Source: Kibdelosporangium aridum
Lineage (GTDB): Bacteria > Actinomycetota > Actinomycetes > Mycobacteriales > Pseudonocardiaceae
Length of the DNA stretch: 64,000 nt
Direction: 5' to 3'
NCBI RefSeq assembly: GCF_900176515.1
Contig: NZ_FWXV01000023.1
Span: forward strand, 1-64,000
Positions 16,813-27,405 of this stretch are shown in pieces. A program made the translations under genes and the position numbers. Position 1 is the first letter of the stretch; the number at the start of each line of letters is the position of its first letter. The notes under the pieces are model-generated. The model made no database searches. It had not been told where the DNA came from and saw only the letters and a program-made list of their open reading frames with translations.

Positions 16813-17613
16813 TCAGGTGGGGATCTCAGTGCTGACGCCGGTCTCCAGCCATTGGATGCTGCGGCGGATGTCGGTGGCCGCATTGGCGAAATCACGTTCG
16901 ATGGCGGCTCGCGGTTGCCGGAAGTGTCTCCATCCTTCGTAGTGGACGGGGATGACGGTGTGTGGTCGGATGGCTTGGCAGAGTTCGACTGCCCTTCGGC
17001 CGGTCATCGTGTACCGGATCGGTCCGGTGACCGGGAATCGGACGCCGCCGAGGTGCAGCACGGCGGTGCCGATGCGCATCCGGTCGGCGACGGTGCGGAG
17101 CCCTGGGTAGAGGACGGTGTCGCCGGAGATCCATAGTTGGCCGTGGTGTTGGCCGTCCCATCGCAGCGCGAACCCGATGACGTCACCGACGATCGGTCGG
17201 CTCAAGGGTGGGCCGTGCCGGCACGGGGTTGCGGTGATGTCGATCGTGGGTCGGCCCGCGCCGTTGAGGGTTGTGGTTTCCCATGGTGCGAGCCCGCTCG
17301 TGGTGCCGCCGAGCCGGCCCGCGCCGGCTGCGGTGGTGAGCACCGTTCGGACGTCGGACAGCATTGCCCGGCCGAGGTCGTCGAGGTTGTCGCCGTGGTG
17401 GTCGTGGGTCAGCAGCACCGCGTCGATCGGGCCGAGTGCTGCCGGGGCGATCGCGGGACCGGTGGTCTTCCACGACGAGGTGCCCCAGCCGAAGTTGTAT
17501 CGGCGGCCGGGCGGGTCGAACGTCGGGTCGGTCAGCAGGCGCCAACCGCCGACCTCGATGAGGATGGTGGGTCCGCCGATGTGCGTGATGCGGACCCGCG
17601 GCGGTGGGCTCAT
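16813..17613 (-). CDS. MBL-fold metal-dependent hydrolase
   Basis: A 266-residue metallo-beta-lactamase-fold protein of the UlaG/lactonase-like group. The metal motif LLTHDHHGDNLDDLGR gives the HxHxxDN core, GDTVLYPGL the Asp strand and VIPVHYEGW the final His. It probably hydrolyses a phosphodiester, lactone or similar ester in the cytoplasm. The ATG at 17613 overlaps the stop of the upstream alpha/beta hydrolase, so three hydrolase genes (19246 to 16813) form one operon on this strand. The longer frame to 17973 is an antisense shadow of the neighbouring hydrolase. Confidence 0.88.
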   Translation of the reverse strand: MSPPPRVRITHIGGPTILIEVGGWRLLTDPTFDPPGRRYNFGWGTSSWKTTGPAIAPAALGPIDAVLLTHDHHGDNLDDLGRAMLSDVRTVLTTAAGAGRLGGTTSGLAPWETTTLNGAGRPTIDITATPCRHGPPLSRPIVGDVIGFALRWDGQHHGQLWISGDTVLYPGLRTVADRMRIGTAVLHLGGVRFPVTGPIRYTMTGRRAVELCQAIRPHTVIPVHYEGWRHFRQPRAAIERDFANAATDIRRSIQWLETGVSTEIPT

Positions 17614-18416
17614 CGGGCGTTGCGCAGGGCCCAGTCGAGGGCGAAGTCGGCGATCTCCTCCCAGCCCTTCTGGGCCGGAAGCAGGTGGGCGTAGCCGTCG
17701 AACTCGACGTGTTCGGTGATGGTGTTCGACTTGTAGTGCTTGGCGTTGGAGCGTTGTACTGCCGGGGGCATGATGTGGTCCTCGCTGCCGGAGATGAACA
17801 GCAGCGGCGCCCGGTTTTCGTTGTGGTAGTCGACCCAGGTGTCCTGATGTCCGGGTTGGAAGTTGGCCAGGACGCTGCCCCACAGGATGCCGCCGTTGGC
17901 CGGGATGTGGTAGCGCTCGTACAGCGCCTGAGATTCCTCGTCGCTGAACGTGTTGGTGAAGGCGTACTTCCATTCGTCCAGGGTGAGGCCGATTGCCTTG
18001 TGCCGGTTCGCCGGTGATCGCAGCACCGGCAGCGTTGACTTCACTTGCGAGAACGGCACCACGCGGACGCCTTCGGTGGGGGCGGAGTTGAGCGCCACGG
18101 CGGAGGTGCCGAGGCCGTGGTCGAGCAGGATCTGGGTGAAGGCGCCACCCGCGGAGTGGCCCATGATGATCGGTGGTTTCGGCAGCGGCCTGATGACCGC
18201 TTCGAGGTGTTCGATGATGGCCGGGACGGTGAGTGCGGTGATGATGTCCGGGTCGGCGTTGAGTGCCTCGACCTCGACCTCGAAGCCGGGGTAGCCGGGT
18301 GCGAGGACGCGGAAGCCCTTCTGCTCGTAGTGGGTGATCCAGTGTTCCCAGCTGCGGGGCGTGACCCAGAAGCCGTGGACCAGGACGATGGTGTCGGGAG
18401 TGTTGGTCATGATCAC
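17610..18416 (-). CDS. Alpha/beta hydrolase
   Basis: A 268-residue alpha/beta hydrolase. The oxyanion segment is VLVHGFW, the nucleophile elbow is IMGHSAGGAF, the acid strand is LLFISGSEDHIM and the catalytic His is in DGYAHLL. No signal peptide is visible. It overlaps the next gene downstream by four bases and the previous gene by four bases, so the three are translationally coupled. Esterase or C-C hydrolase activity is possible; the substrate is not predictable. Confidence 0.88.
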   Translation of the reverse strand: MIMTNTPDTIVLVHGFWVTPRSWEHWITHYEQKGFRVLAPGYPGFEVEVEALNADPDIITALTVPAIIEHLEAVIRPLPKPPIIMGHSAGGAFTQILLDHGLGTSAVALNSAPTEGVRVVPFSQVKSTLPVLRSPANRHKAIGLTLDEWKYAFTNTFSDEESQALYERYHIPANGGILWGSVLANFQPGHQDTWVDYHNENRAPLLFISGSEDHIMPPAVQRSNAKHYKSNTITEHVEFDGYAHLLPAQKGWEEIADFALDWALRNAR

Positions 18417-19246
18417 GCTCCGTACGTGTTGAGGAAGGCGAGCAGGTCGCCGCCGAGCTGAGACTTGTGGGTGTCGGTGATGCCGTGCGGAGCGCCCGGG
18501 TAGACGATCAGCTCGGCGCCTTTGACCTGGGCCGCTGACGCTTTGCCGCCGACCTCGAAGGGCACGACCTGGTCGTCGTCACCGTGGATTACCAGAGTCG
18601 GGACATCGAACTTGGCGAGGTCGTCACGGAAGTCGGTGGCGGAGAACGCGGCGATCGACTCGTAGGCGTTGCGGTGTCCCGCGGCCATCGACTGCAGCCA
18701 GAATGCGTCCCGGATGCCCTGGGAGACGTTCGCGCCGGGGCGGTTGTGGCCGAAGAACGGCCCGTCGGCGAGGTCCTTGTACAACTGGGACCGGTCGGCG
18801 AGGGAGCTGGCGCGGATGCCGTCGAACACCTCGACCGGTACGCCCTGCGGGTTGTCATCGCGGCGCACCATCAGTGGCGGCACCGCGGAGACGAGGACGG
18901 CCTGCGCGACGCGGGCTGTGCCATGCCGGCCGATGTAGCGGGTGATCTCGCCGCCGCCGGTGGAGAAACCGACCAGCGTCACGTCCCGCAGGGCGAGGTG
19001 CTCGATCAGCGCGGCGAGGTCGTCGGCGTAGGTGTCCATCTCGTTGCCGTGCCAGGTCTGCGTGGACCGGCCGTGACCGCGCCGGTCATGGGCGATGACC
19101 CGGTAGCCGTTCGATGCGAGGTACAGCGCCTGCGCCTCCCAGCTGTCGGAGTTCAATGGCCAGCCGTGGCTGAGCATGACCGGCCGGCCGGCGCCCCAGT
19201 CCTTGAAGAAGATGTCGGTGCCGTCGGCGGTGGTCACGAAGGGCAT
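18413..19246 (-). CDS. Chloroperoxidase-like alpha/beta hydrolase
   Basis: A 277-residue protein closely matching cofactor-free haloperoxidase/esterase hydrolases: LSHGWPLNSDSWE, AHDRRGHGRS, the nucleophile elbow GFSTGGGE and the acid and His segments IHGDDDQVVP and GAPHGI. Such enzymes are esterases or perhydrolases. It is first in the three-hydrolase operon, with a GAGAGGACACC ribosome-binding stretch ahead of ATG 19246. Full length. Confidence 0.9.
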   Translation of the reverse strand: MPFVTTADGTDIFFKDWGAGRPVMLSHGWPLNSDSWEAQALYLASNGYRVIAHDRRGHGRSTQTWHGNEMDTYADDLAALIEHLALRDVTLVGFSTGGGEITRYIGRHGTARVAQAVLVSAVPPLMVRRDDNPQGVPVEVFDGIRASSLADRSQLYKDLADGPFFGHNRPGANVSQGIRDAFWLQSMAAGHRNAYESIAAFSATDFRDDLAKFDVPTLVIHGDDDQVVPFEVGGKASAAQVKGAELIVYPGAPHGITDTHKSQLGGDLLAFLNTYGA

Positions 19247-19312
19247 GGTGGTGTCCTCTCGGAAGAGTGACGGGAGTGATGGCTGGGCCGGAAGTCTGTA
19301 GGTGGGTGCCGC

Positions 19313-19465
19313 TCAGGGATGCTGGTCCGCGCTTGCCCGGGCGGCGAGCGTGATGAGGTCGGCGGTGAGCTGCGGCTGCGAGATCACGGCGACGTGCGAG
19401 GCGCGGGCCTCGATGGCCTTCGCGAACCGCGGCTCTGCCTTCCGCCGTGCTGGGAACGTTACGGC
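19313..19465 (-). pseudogene. C-terminal fragment of an alpha/beta hydrolase
   Basis: The frame ends with RASHVAVISQPQLTADLI, the His-bearing tail common in alpha/beta hydrolases (SHVVMISQP). Nothing upstream encodes the core domain. It is a leftover of a deleted gene. Confidence 0.55.
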
Positions 19466-19523
19466 GGTGGCATCGACCCGCTCGTGAGTCAAATGACTGC
19501 GGTTGCGGATCTGGTCGGGCGGC

Positions 19524-22236
19524 TCAGAGCTCGTGTTCGGCAGCCATGCGCTGCAGTTCCCCGCGCGAGGTGATGCCAAGTTTGGGGAACATCCGGTACA
19601 GGTGGCTGCCGACGGTCCGGTGTGAGATGAACAGGACCTTGGCGATGTCCCGGTTGGTCAGTCCCTGCGCGACCATGGAGGCGATCTGGATCTCCTGAGG
19701 CGACAAGGTGTCCCAGATGTCGGCTACGGGTGAGTCGCTGCGTTCCCCGGCTGCCCGCAGCTCAGCTCTCGCGCGTTCGGCAAGCGGCCAGGCACCCAGT
19801 CCGTCGAATCCGTCCCGGGCCGTGCGCAGGTAGTCGCGTGACTCGCGCACCCTTCGCTGGCGGCGCAACGTCTTCCCATAGGTAAGGAGCAGGCGGTTGC
19901 GTTCGTACGGCCACATCGTCATGTCGATCGCCAGGGCCTCGGCGAAGCTCGATTCCGACTCGTCGTAGGGGGCTAGCACTGCCCGTGCGACGCTGAGATT
20001 CATGCGCCCCGTGGGTGAGGTCGTCTCGCGTACCTCCGCCGGCAGTCTTTGGATGAGCGCGCGAGCGCCAGCAACCTCGCCACATGCCGCGGCGGCTTCG
20101 GCCATGCTCGCCAGGGACCACAGGGCGTGTGCCGGGTGGTAGGCGCCGTTGGCGGGATCGTGCAGCTGCGCGAGCAAGGTGTACGCCAGCTCGTATTTCC
20201 CCTGCCCCGATGCGATGGCCGCTCGCGAGCAGGACGACGGCGCCGATGGTGGCGAACCGGCGGGGGTTCACGCGATCGGCGCCGACGATGAGGTCCTCGG
20301 CGAATGCGAAGTCGCCCCTGAACGCTGCCACCGTCGCGTGGGCTACGAGCGACGCTGCCTGCCAGAACGGCTGGCGGGTCTCGGCGCACAACCGTGTGCT
20401 CTCCTCGGCAGCGGCCACGGCGTGCGACCAGGACCCACGACGCATGGCGGACCAAGCGAGCAGTGGCAGAGTCCGGCCGAGAGTGTGCAGTTGGCCTTCG
20501 GAACGAAGGCGTTCGGCCGCCTCGGTGAGCAGGCCCTCGGAGACGTCGAAGGCTCCGGCGCACGCCGCGGCGTGCGCGAGCCGGTAGGTGGTAGTCGCGT
20601 CCTGGGTGGCGGCGGGGACCCGGGCTATCAACGCGCGCACGGCGGCGTCGCTGTCGAAGGGCGAGCCGTAGGCAAGGAGCTGCGCCCGTGTCGGGATGTC
20701 CGCGACTGTCAGTCGGTCCGCCGCGGCGATGACCTGCTTACCCACCGGCCGACCGGGATAGAGGTTCCAACACCGCAGTGCCGATGCGCGGAGGAAGTCG
20801 GTCGCCAGCGTGTCGTCGCCGATCGCGGTGGCCATCCCGGCGAGGTCGATGAGCGAGTCGATGCGAGCCTTGCCACCACGGTCTCCATCAGCCAGTTCGT
20901 TCAGCCACTGGTACCGGAGGCCGTCGTGCTCGCTGTGCACGAGGTCTCGGTAATGCCTCCGGAGCCGCTCGCCGTTCTCCGGCCGCCCGACCGCATATGC
21001 GAGGACGGCAGCCCGATAGGTGCGTTCCGCTCTGTCCCTGCCGTCGACGGACAGTTGGGCCGCACGCTCCAAGGTTCGTACCGCGTTCGTCGGCGCGCCG
21101 CGCTTGATCGCCTGCTCGGCCTGCCGTTCGAGTTCCGCCGCCAGCGCGGCATCCGGTCGCAACGCCGCCGCGGCTCGGTGCCACACGGATCGCTCCGGCT
21201 GGCCGGGTAACACGCGCGCCAGCGCAGCGTGGCAAGCTCTTCGCCGATCGGGTCCGAGGCGCTGGAGGATCGCCGATCGGATGAGCGGATGCCGGAAGCG
21301 GACGGTGGCGCTGTCCACCACGACCAACCCGGCCGACGCCGCGGGGTCCAGTGCGGGCGTGATGTCCCGGTCGGAAAGTTGCTCGGCGGCTGCGACGATC
21401 TCGGCGACGTCATCGGAGTCGCTGAGCGCAGCCACCTCCAAGATCGTCGTGGTCGCGGCGTCGAACTCGTCGATGCGGGCCAGAAACGAACTCTCCAGCC
21501 GTGCGGTCAGCAGTAGCCGGTCGGTGTACGCGCCGGAGTACACACCCACTGTGCGCGGCAACTCCAGCAGGGCGAGTGGGTTGCCGCGCGCGGCGTCGAG
21601 CAGCAGCGACCTGGTGCTCGGGTCGAGTGCGCCGGCGACGCCGTCAAGCAGCGTTGCCGCGGACTCGGTATCGAGCGGGGCGATGTCCATGGATGGGATG
21701 GCCGCATCGAGAAGAAACCCGGACTCGTTCTCGCGGTGTGTCGCGAGCAGGACGATCCGGTCGGCGGTGACTCTGCGTGCGACGAACGCCAATGCCTGCT
21801 GACTGGCCGGATCCATCCATTGCGCGTCGTCGGCCAGCAGCAGCACCGGCCGCTCGACCGCGACCTCCGCCAGCAGTTCAAGCGCGGCCATCGCCACCTT
21901 GTACAGGTCCGGTGACGCGCCCGACCTCCGACCGAACGCAACATCCAGGGCAAGCCGGTAGTTTGCGGTCAACCGGTTCCGGTGGCCGAGGACCGAACGC
22001 ATCACCTGGTGCAGCGCGGCGTACGGCAGGCCGAACTCGGTGACGGAGCCGACCGTGCGCAGCACCCGGAACCGCTCGCCGGCTATCGTGGCGGCCCACT
22101 CCAGCAGTGCCGACTTGCCCACGCCGGGCGTACCGCGGATGACCAGAGCAGCGCCCTCCTCAGCGGCCCCATCCAGCAGCTTGCCAATCGCCGCCTGTTC
22201 GGGCGCCCGTCCGACCAGGGGAAGATGTGCGCCCAC
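19524..22236 (-). pseudogene. LAL-type LuxR regulator split by a frameshift
   Basis: A large ATP-binding LuxR regulator of about 900 residues. The N-terminal AAA-type domain (Walker A GTPGVGKSALLEWA near residue 37, Walker B LLLADDAQWMD) is followed by a helical TPR-like middle and a C-terminal LuxR HTH (LSPQEIQIASMVAQGLTNRD). The frame changes between 20195 and 20220. The upstream frame runs to LLASGHRIGAGE, and the downstream frame continues with ASGQGKYELAYTLLAQL, so a one-base indel has split the gene. If real, the DNA-binding part is lost. A sequencing error is possible because all else is intact. It normally activates nearby pathway genes. Confidence 0.8.
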
Positions 22237-22589
22237 GCTACGCTCCGCTCGCCCAGCCGACGAACGCAGTATCTCCCGTCCGCGATGCGGTTCACATCAC
22301 TCGGGTTGAGTAATCGTCATGCGCTGGTTGGGCGATCATCCAGCATCACACGCCGAGCTGGCACAGCCGGGCACGTACACGCGGAGAGCCTCCCAGGTCG
22401 CGCCGTTGCCCAGTACCGCTCCTGCGCCGTTCGCAGAGTGTCGACACGCTGCTGCGATCCGACCCAAAAAGCAGCTGCGCGGCCTGACCCTCTACGCCGT
22501 TCTCCGCGAACTGCAACAACTCCTCACGCTCATGGCCGGCGCATGCCGCCCCTCCCCTTACACAGCAACACCTAACAGGGCACTACTAG

Positions 22590-23420
22590 TCCCGGCGCGC
22601 GGGCACCACCGATCTGTTTGGTCGTGTTCATCAAGCCTCGCACCGGCATCCGCCGCGTTGACACCCGAGGTGACGATCGTGGTGATCGGTGTTGAGCAGA
22701 CCGCCACGAGTGAGATGACCACTGCTGGACCGAGAATGCCGGACAGGTAACCACTGTCCAATGCGATTCGGCTTTGCCACCAGAATCCGGCCGCGCCAAT
22801 GAGTACCCCGACACTGACCAGCGTGCGACTGTCGGTATGCCACATGAGCCTTGGCGTGAAGTGCATCCCGACGACAATCGAGACCACGGTGTGCGGCAGA
22901 AGTCCAAGCCCAGTCAGCAAAGCCGGGTACTCACGAGGTTGTGCATGGTCAGGGTCAGGAAGTACCACGTCGGAATTGAGACAAGCTCCCGCGAGCAGCT
23001 GGACGATGTTGCCGGAGACCGGAGCAAGCGCAACGGCAACAGCGGCACGGCCGCGGATTTCGCCTCCACCACAACGAACACTCCAAGAGCAGCAACGCCG
23101 ATCGCGAGCATTGCCGGGTCGTGGGCGAACCCATAGGCCAGCGCGCACAGGGGAACGTTGATCAGCAAGGTCGACCGCTACGACAGGCACTCGGTCAGCA
23201 CTCCACCGATCAGGTTGCCCGCCGTGCCGCCCCGCCAGGCCAACCGCGGTCCCGGTCGCCAACGCACGAGTTCGCTGTGGTCCTTCCCGCAACGTGGTGG
23301 TGAGGGCGGTAACCGTGGCAGGGCAAGGATCGCCGCGAGGCCCTGCGCCGCACGGGCCGCGATCAGCAGACCGGCATCGCCAGCCAGGTCCCCCACGTGG
23401 GGCGGTTAGCGGTGAACGAT
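22590..23420 (-). pseudogene. Decayed MFS (EmrB/QacA-type) exporter
   Basis: Several minus-strand frames carry successive parts of one 14-helix drug exporter. GDAGLLIAARAAQGLAA lies near 23350, INVPLCALAYGFAHDPAML near 23150, and TGLGLLPHTVVSIVVGMHF with further helices lie at 22900-22650, ending in LMNTTKQIGGA near 22610. At least three frameshifts separate them. The gene is dead. Confidence 0.75.
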
Positions 23421-23843
23421 TCGATACCACCAGGGCGGCCGCCGCTCCCATGAAGGAACAGATGGAAGAGATGTAACGGATGTCGTCGGCGTTCTAGGGG
23501 CTGTCACAGGAGTCGAGGTATCGAAAGTCGCGATATCGAAGCCAAACCCGACAATCAGAGTTCCGGCGGGTCCCAATGTCAAACAACGGACGCGATCTGG
23601 CATGATAAGTCCGTCTAGGCAGCGCCGGTTCTTCAGATCCCAGGTTCGCACCGTGTGATCTCTGCCGCCAGTAACCTCGGTGAGATGGCCATGCCATTCA
23701 GTCATCGCCACCGCACTGACCCAGTTGGTGTGGCCGGTCACGGGCTCCCACCCGCCCGTCAATAGCTTGACGAGGTCCCAGAACTGCACTGTGCCGTCCA
23801 CGCCGCCAGTAACCGCCGCTAGCTGACGACCCCCTTTTGCCAA
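23406..23843 (-). pseudogene. WD40-repeat fragment
   Basis: A 145-codon frame containing two WD40 blades (TGGVDGTVQFWDL and TGGRDHTVRTWDL). A full propeller needs about seven blades, so the N-terminal portion is missing. Such repeats usually follow NACHT or kinase domains in actinobacteria. The C-terminal 50 residues are not recognisable and run into the MFS remnant. Confidence 0.6.
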
Positions 23844-23881
23844 TCTTTGTCAAGGAGATGGTGCGACGGCGGTAGCGGCCA

Positions 23882-24547
23882 CTACCGCGTCGCAGCGGCC
23901 ACCGCTGCTTGCACGTCCGCTATTCCAGCTGGCGTGCCCGCCGTGTCGTAGCTGCCATAGGGCGTGCCGTACACGGGAGTGTCCGGCTCGAAGCGCCAAC
24001 TCTCCGACAACGGGCCGACTTCGACCGCGTCGTAGCCGATCGCGTCCAGGAACGCCGTCGCCGTCTTCATGGCGTTCGCGTCGTCGCTCGCTATCGGCAG
24101 TGCCGTGCGGTCGGCGGCTCCGACTGGCCGCGCAAGTGAGGCCAGATGACGGTAGTAGATGTTGTTGAACACCTTCACCAAGCGCGCCGTGCCCAGGTGT
24201 CGCTGCTCCAGTTCGGCGCTGGTGGTGGTGCCCTCGTCGAGCTCGCTGAACCGTCCGTCGCGCTGCGGGTAGTAGTTGTTGGTATCCAGCACGACTTTGT
24301 CGGCAAGCTGCACGACCGGCAGCTCCCGATAGGCCTTGAACGGCACACTGACCACCACGAACTCACCCGCCTCGGCCGCTTCGGTCGCGGTCACCGCCCG
24401 CGCACGGTGGCCGAGGCTCTTGACCAAATCGGCCAGCGTTTCCGGGCCGCGCGAGTTGCTCACCACCACGTCGTAACCCGCCGCAACCGCGAGCCGCGCG
24501 ACCGTGGCGCCGATGTTTCCACTCCCGATGAAACCAACAGTAGCCAT
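23882..24547 (-). CDS. NADP-binding dinucleotide oxidoreductase
   Basis: A 221-residue Rossmann protein of the F420-dependent NADP reductase / NAD(P)-binding group. The nucleotide site is ATVGFIGSGNIGATVARLA, SNSRGPETLADLV follows the second strand and VVSVPFKAY the fourth; VFNNIYYRHLA is a family-typical segment. It probably transfers hydride between NADP(H) and a cofactor or small carbonyl substrate. I chose ATG 24547, directly before the Rossmann strand. It looks intact in a region where its neighbours are decayed. Confidence 0.85.
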   Translation of the reverse strand: MATVGFIGSGNIGATVARLAVAAGYDVVVSNSRGPETLADLVKSLGHRARAVTATEAAEAGEFVVVSVPFKAYRELPVVQLADKVVLDTNNYYPQRDGRFSELDEGTTTSAELEQRHLGTARLVKVFNNIYYRHLASLARPVGAADRTALPIASDDANAMKTATAFLDAIGYDAVEVGPLSESWRFEPDTPVYGTPYGSYDTAGTPAGIADVQAAVAAATR

Positions 24548-24920
24548 ATGACACACAACCGGTCGTCGCTGGACCGTATTCCGCGGACCGGTTAACGGAC
24601 CGCGCCGCCGACGCCGCGTGTGTACCGGGGTCGGCAAGGATGAATCGGTCGTCGACCGCGTCGTCCAGGATCATGGAGACGAGGGTGCGGAGTGTGACGG
24701 CGTAGGCAGTGATCTCGTCTTATCCTGGCTGACTACGTCGACCAGCACCGCACAGGCGGCGGCGGATTATGTATGAACACTACATCCGGACACCGGACAA
24801 GCTCGTCGACCGATCGCTCAAACGGTTCACGCAACCGTTGCGGCCGAAGCGAATGCACTGCCCGTCCGCCCGCGCCATAGGCGGGGAAGCAGCCGACCTT
24901 CGTCGACACGGCGAACTGTC

Positions 24921-25026
24921 CTAAAGGTCCAAAGCGACAGTGGCGAGCACCTGATGCGAGGTAAAGTCACCGTGGTTGTACGCGGTATCAATGCCCCGCA
25001 CACCGAGGGTCAGCGCATGCTCGAAC
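24921..25026 (-). pseudogene. Aldo/keto reductase fragment
   Basis: The minus strand encodes FEHALTLGVRGIDTAYNHGD and then runs to a stop at 24921. LGVRxIDTA-Y is the early strand of aldo/keto reductases with the catalytic Asp. Only about 35 codons remain. Confidence 0.5.
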
Positions 25027-25565
25027 AGACACCTGCCGGGACTAAACAGGTTATATCCCCGAGGACAACGCCTCGGTCATCTCGCGCGAACACCCAGGCC
25101 TTCAGCGGGGTTCCAGCACGGTCTTAGTGTCCACATTGGTCACACTGGCCACCACCGTCAGTTTCGCACAGATCGACTGACTGTCCGGACAACAGCACTC
25201 GCAACGCCGGCTCTTACCCGCGCCGCAAAGGTGATCTTCTTCCCTGCGGCGTACACTTCAACTGTTGACTCGTTGCGTTTGACCGTGGCGGAGAGTCCGC
25301 CACGCATGCAACTGCGGAGGGCGAGCCGAACGCGCCCCGGATGGTAAAAGGCCTTCGAGGTTTCGGTGCATCTGGTGCGGGCGTTGGCCGTGGCGACCTG
25401 TCGGCCACAGCTCACCCTCGCCATGTGATCCACACGGCCGTCGCGTCTCGTGGCACGGTCGCGATCGGCGCGGGTGGTGCGGTGACGTGGCCGTCGATCT
25501 CAGGGGCGGGGCCGCCGAGATGCATCCCGAGCTCGAGGGTTTGGCTGCGCACATCATCCGTGCTG
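25027..25565. other. Gene-poor stretch
   Basis: Short overlapping frames occur on both strands but none shows a recognisable family or a plausible ribosome binding site. A minus-strand frame at 25158-25433 contains STVEVYAAGKKITFAARV and might be a relic of a gene, but I cannot support it. Confidence 0.35.
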
Positions 25566-26204
25566 TTACGGATCTTCCGGAACCGTGACGTGCTGAGCGA
25601 ACCAAGACAGCATCGGGTTCAGGTCGGCAGCGGTGTCCAGCACCCAGTCGAGGGCTTTCGCAGTCACCAGCCAGTCGTCATGCTCAAGGGTTCGGCCGAC
25701 GACCACGGACCGGTGCCGAAGCAGGTCGGCACGTTCATGTTGGGGCGAGTACCCGCGCGGGATCACCTTCATCACGTCCCCGCTGATCTCATAACCCTTG
25801 TGGCGCAACGTATCGATCGCCCGCGCAAGCGCCGGGCCGCTGCCCTTGTCGGCCACTGCGGCCCGGTACAGTTGGACCTGTCCCGGGTCCGGGTAGTGCC
25901 ACGCGCCTTTCACGTGCAGGCCGTCGAGGTCGAACCGTAGGCCGATCTCCACCTTGCGGGCCAGCCTGATCGTCGCCGTCTGATGCTGCCACCACCACGT
26001 GTGTTTGCCGTAGCTCCAGACCGAGTAGTCAGCGTACGCCGAGTTCGCGTCGGCGACGTCGTTCAGCAGGGCGATCATCGGCCTACGCACCAAGCGTTCC
26101 CGGTCGTTGCGGTGTTCCTCGCGGACCACGTTCGACGGCTCACCGTCCAGTCGCAACAGAATGTCGAGCGCCTGGTCGGGCCATCCGGTGAATTGCCGAA
26201 TCAC
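25566..26204 (-). CDS. DUF2461-like protein
   Basis: A 212-residue soluble protein. The pattern TWWWQHQTATIRLARKVEIG, followed by LHVKGAWHYPDP, RRAIDTLRHKGYEISGD-type helices and a late ALDWVLDT, resembles the DUF2461 family of unknown function. No membrane segment or signal is visible. Its start lies 17 bases from the left end of the IS at 26221, so its promoter may have been replaced by IS sequence. Confidence 0.55.
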   Translation of the reverse strand: MIRQFTGWPDQALDILLRLDGEPSNVVREEHRNDRERLVRRPMIALLNDVADANSAYADYSVWSYGKHTWWWQHQTATIRLARKVEIGLRFDLDGLHVKGAWHYPDPGQVQLYRAAVADKGSGPALARAIDTLRHKGYEISGDVMKVIPRGYSPQHERADLLRHRSVVVGRTLEHDDWLVTAKALDWVLDTAADLNPMLSWFAQHVTVPEDP

Positions 26205-26220
26205 GCGCCGATGCTAACCC

Positions 26221-27405
26221 TGTGAGGTTTCAAAACGCTGCGCCGGGACCCTGACCTGCGATGATCACACCGATCGACGAGCAAGGCATGATCGTCGAAT
26301 GTGGTTACGGCTGATGTATCTGATCTTCCTCCGGCTCGGTGACTGGCTTGTCTTGCTCGGCCGGTCCTCAGCGTCCAAGGACGTGGAGTTGCTGGTGTTG
26401 CGGCACGAGGTCGCTGTGCTGCGCCGCACGAATCCACATCCGCGTGTGGACTGGGCTGATCGCGCGGTGCTCGCCGCGCTGGCGCGGCAACTGCCTGGCC
26501 TGCTGCGAAAGCATCGACTGGTGACACCAGGCACGATCCTGCGGTGGCATCGCCGCCTGATGGCCAAGAAGTGGATCTATCCCCACAGAACAGGACGCAG
26601 ACCGATCGACCACAGCATCGTCGCACTGATCGAACGCATGGCGAGAGAGAACGCCGCTTGGGGATACCGCAGGATTCAGGGTGAGCTACTCAAGCTGGGC
26701 CACCACGTGTCCGCATCGACCATCCGCCGCGTGCTCAAACGTTTGCGGATCCCGCCAGCCCCGAACCGGAACTCGGACACGTCCTGGCGGCGGTTCTTGC
26801 CTACCCAGGCGCAACATTGTTGGCGTGCGATTTCTTTCATGTCGACTGCGCGGTCACGCTCAAGCGAGTCTATGTGTTCTTTGTGCTCGAAGTCGCCACT
26901 CGCTACGTCCACATCCTCGGCACCACCACCCACCCCGACGGGCCACGGACCACCCAACAGGCTCGCACTCTCCTGATGGATCTCGACGATCGGGCTGACG
27001 ACTTCCGGTTCCTGGTCCGCGACCGGGCGGGCCAGTTCACCGCCTCGTTCGATGCCGTGTTCGCCAGCGCAGGCGTCAAGGTCGTCAGGATCCCGCCGGG
27101 CTGCCCGCGAGCGAACTGCTATGCCGAGAGATTCATCGGCACCGTGAGGAGCGAACTCACCGACCGGCTACTGATCATCGGCGAACACCACCTGAGAATC
27201 GTGCTTGAGCGGTATGCCACCCACTACAACACACGCCGCCCTCACCGAGCTCTACACCTGACGCCACCACGGCCAGACCACCCCATCGCGCACGCCAGCC
27301 CCACCCGGATTCGCCGCCACCCCACCCTCGGCGGCTTGATCAACGAATACGAATTCGCTGCGGCCTAACGTGCAGGTCACGACCATCGGCCGACTTTTGA
27401 CACCC
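26221..27405 (+). mobile_element. Insertion sequence with frameshifted transposase
   Basis: About 1.2 kb. The left edge GAGGTTTCAAAACGC (near 26222) and the right edge GACTTTTGACACCCC (near 27389-27403) form imperfect inverted repeats around TTTCAAAA/TTTTGACA. The edges are approximate. The element lies between DUF2461 and a 5'-truncated FMN-reductase gene, which it appears to have cut. Confidence 0.6.
26299..27368 (+). pseudogene. Integrase-core IS transposase, frameshifted
   Basis: The upstream frame (26299 on) has the leader LRHEVAVLRRTNP, a helix-turn-helix, and the motif NAAWGYRRIQGELLKLGH typical of IS3/IS481-like transposases. Near 26810 the frame shifts. The second frame (26817-27368) starts with LACDFFHVD, the first catalytic Asp, and continues with FLVRDRAGQFT, second Asp, and CPRANCYAERFIG, catalytic Glu, to the C-terminus LINEYEFAAA. 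No slippery run is seen at the junction, so this is an inactivating one-base change, not programmed frameshifting. Confidence 0.85.

Noticed and set aside
26800..26830. Programmed frameshift in the IS transposase at 26299
   Set aside because: The related transposase at 42895 is a single frame and no slippery A- or T-run is present at the junction, so an inactivating indel is simpler.
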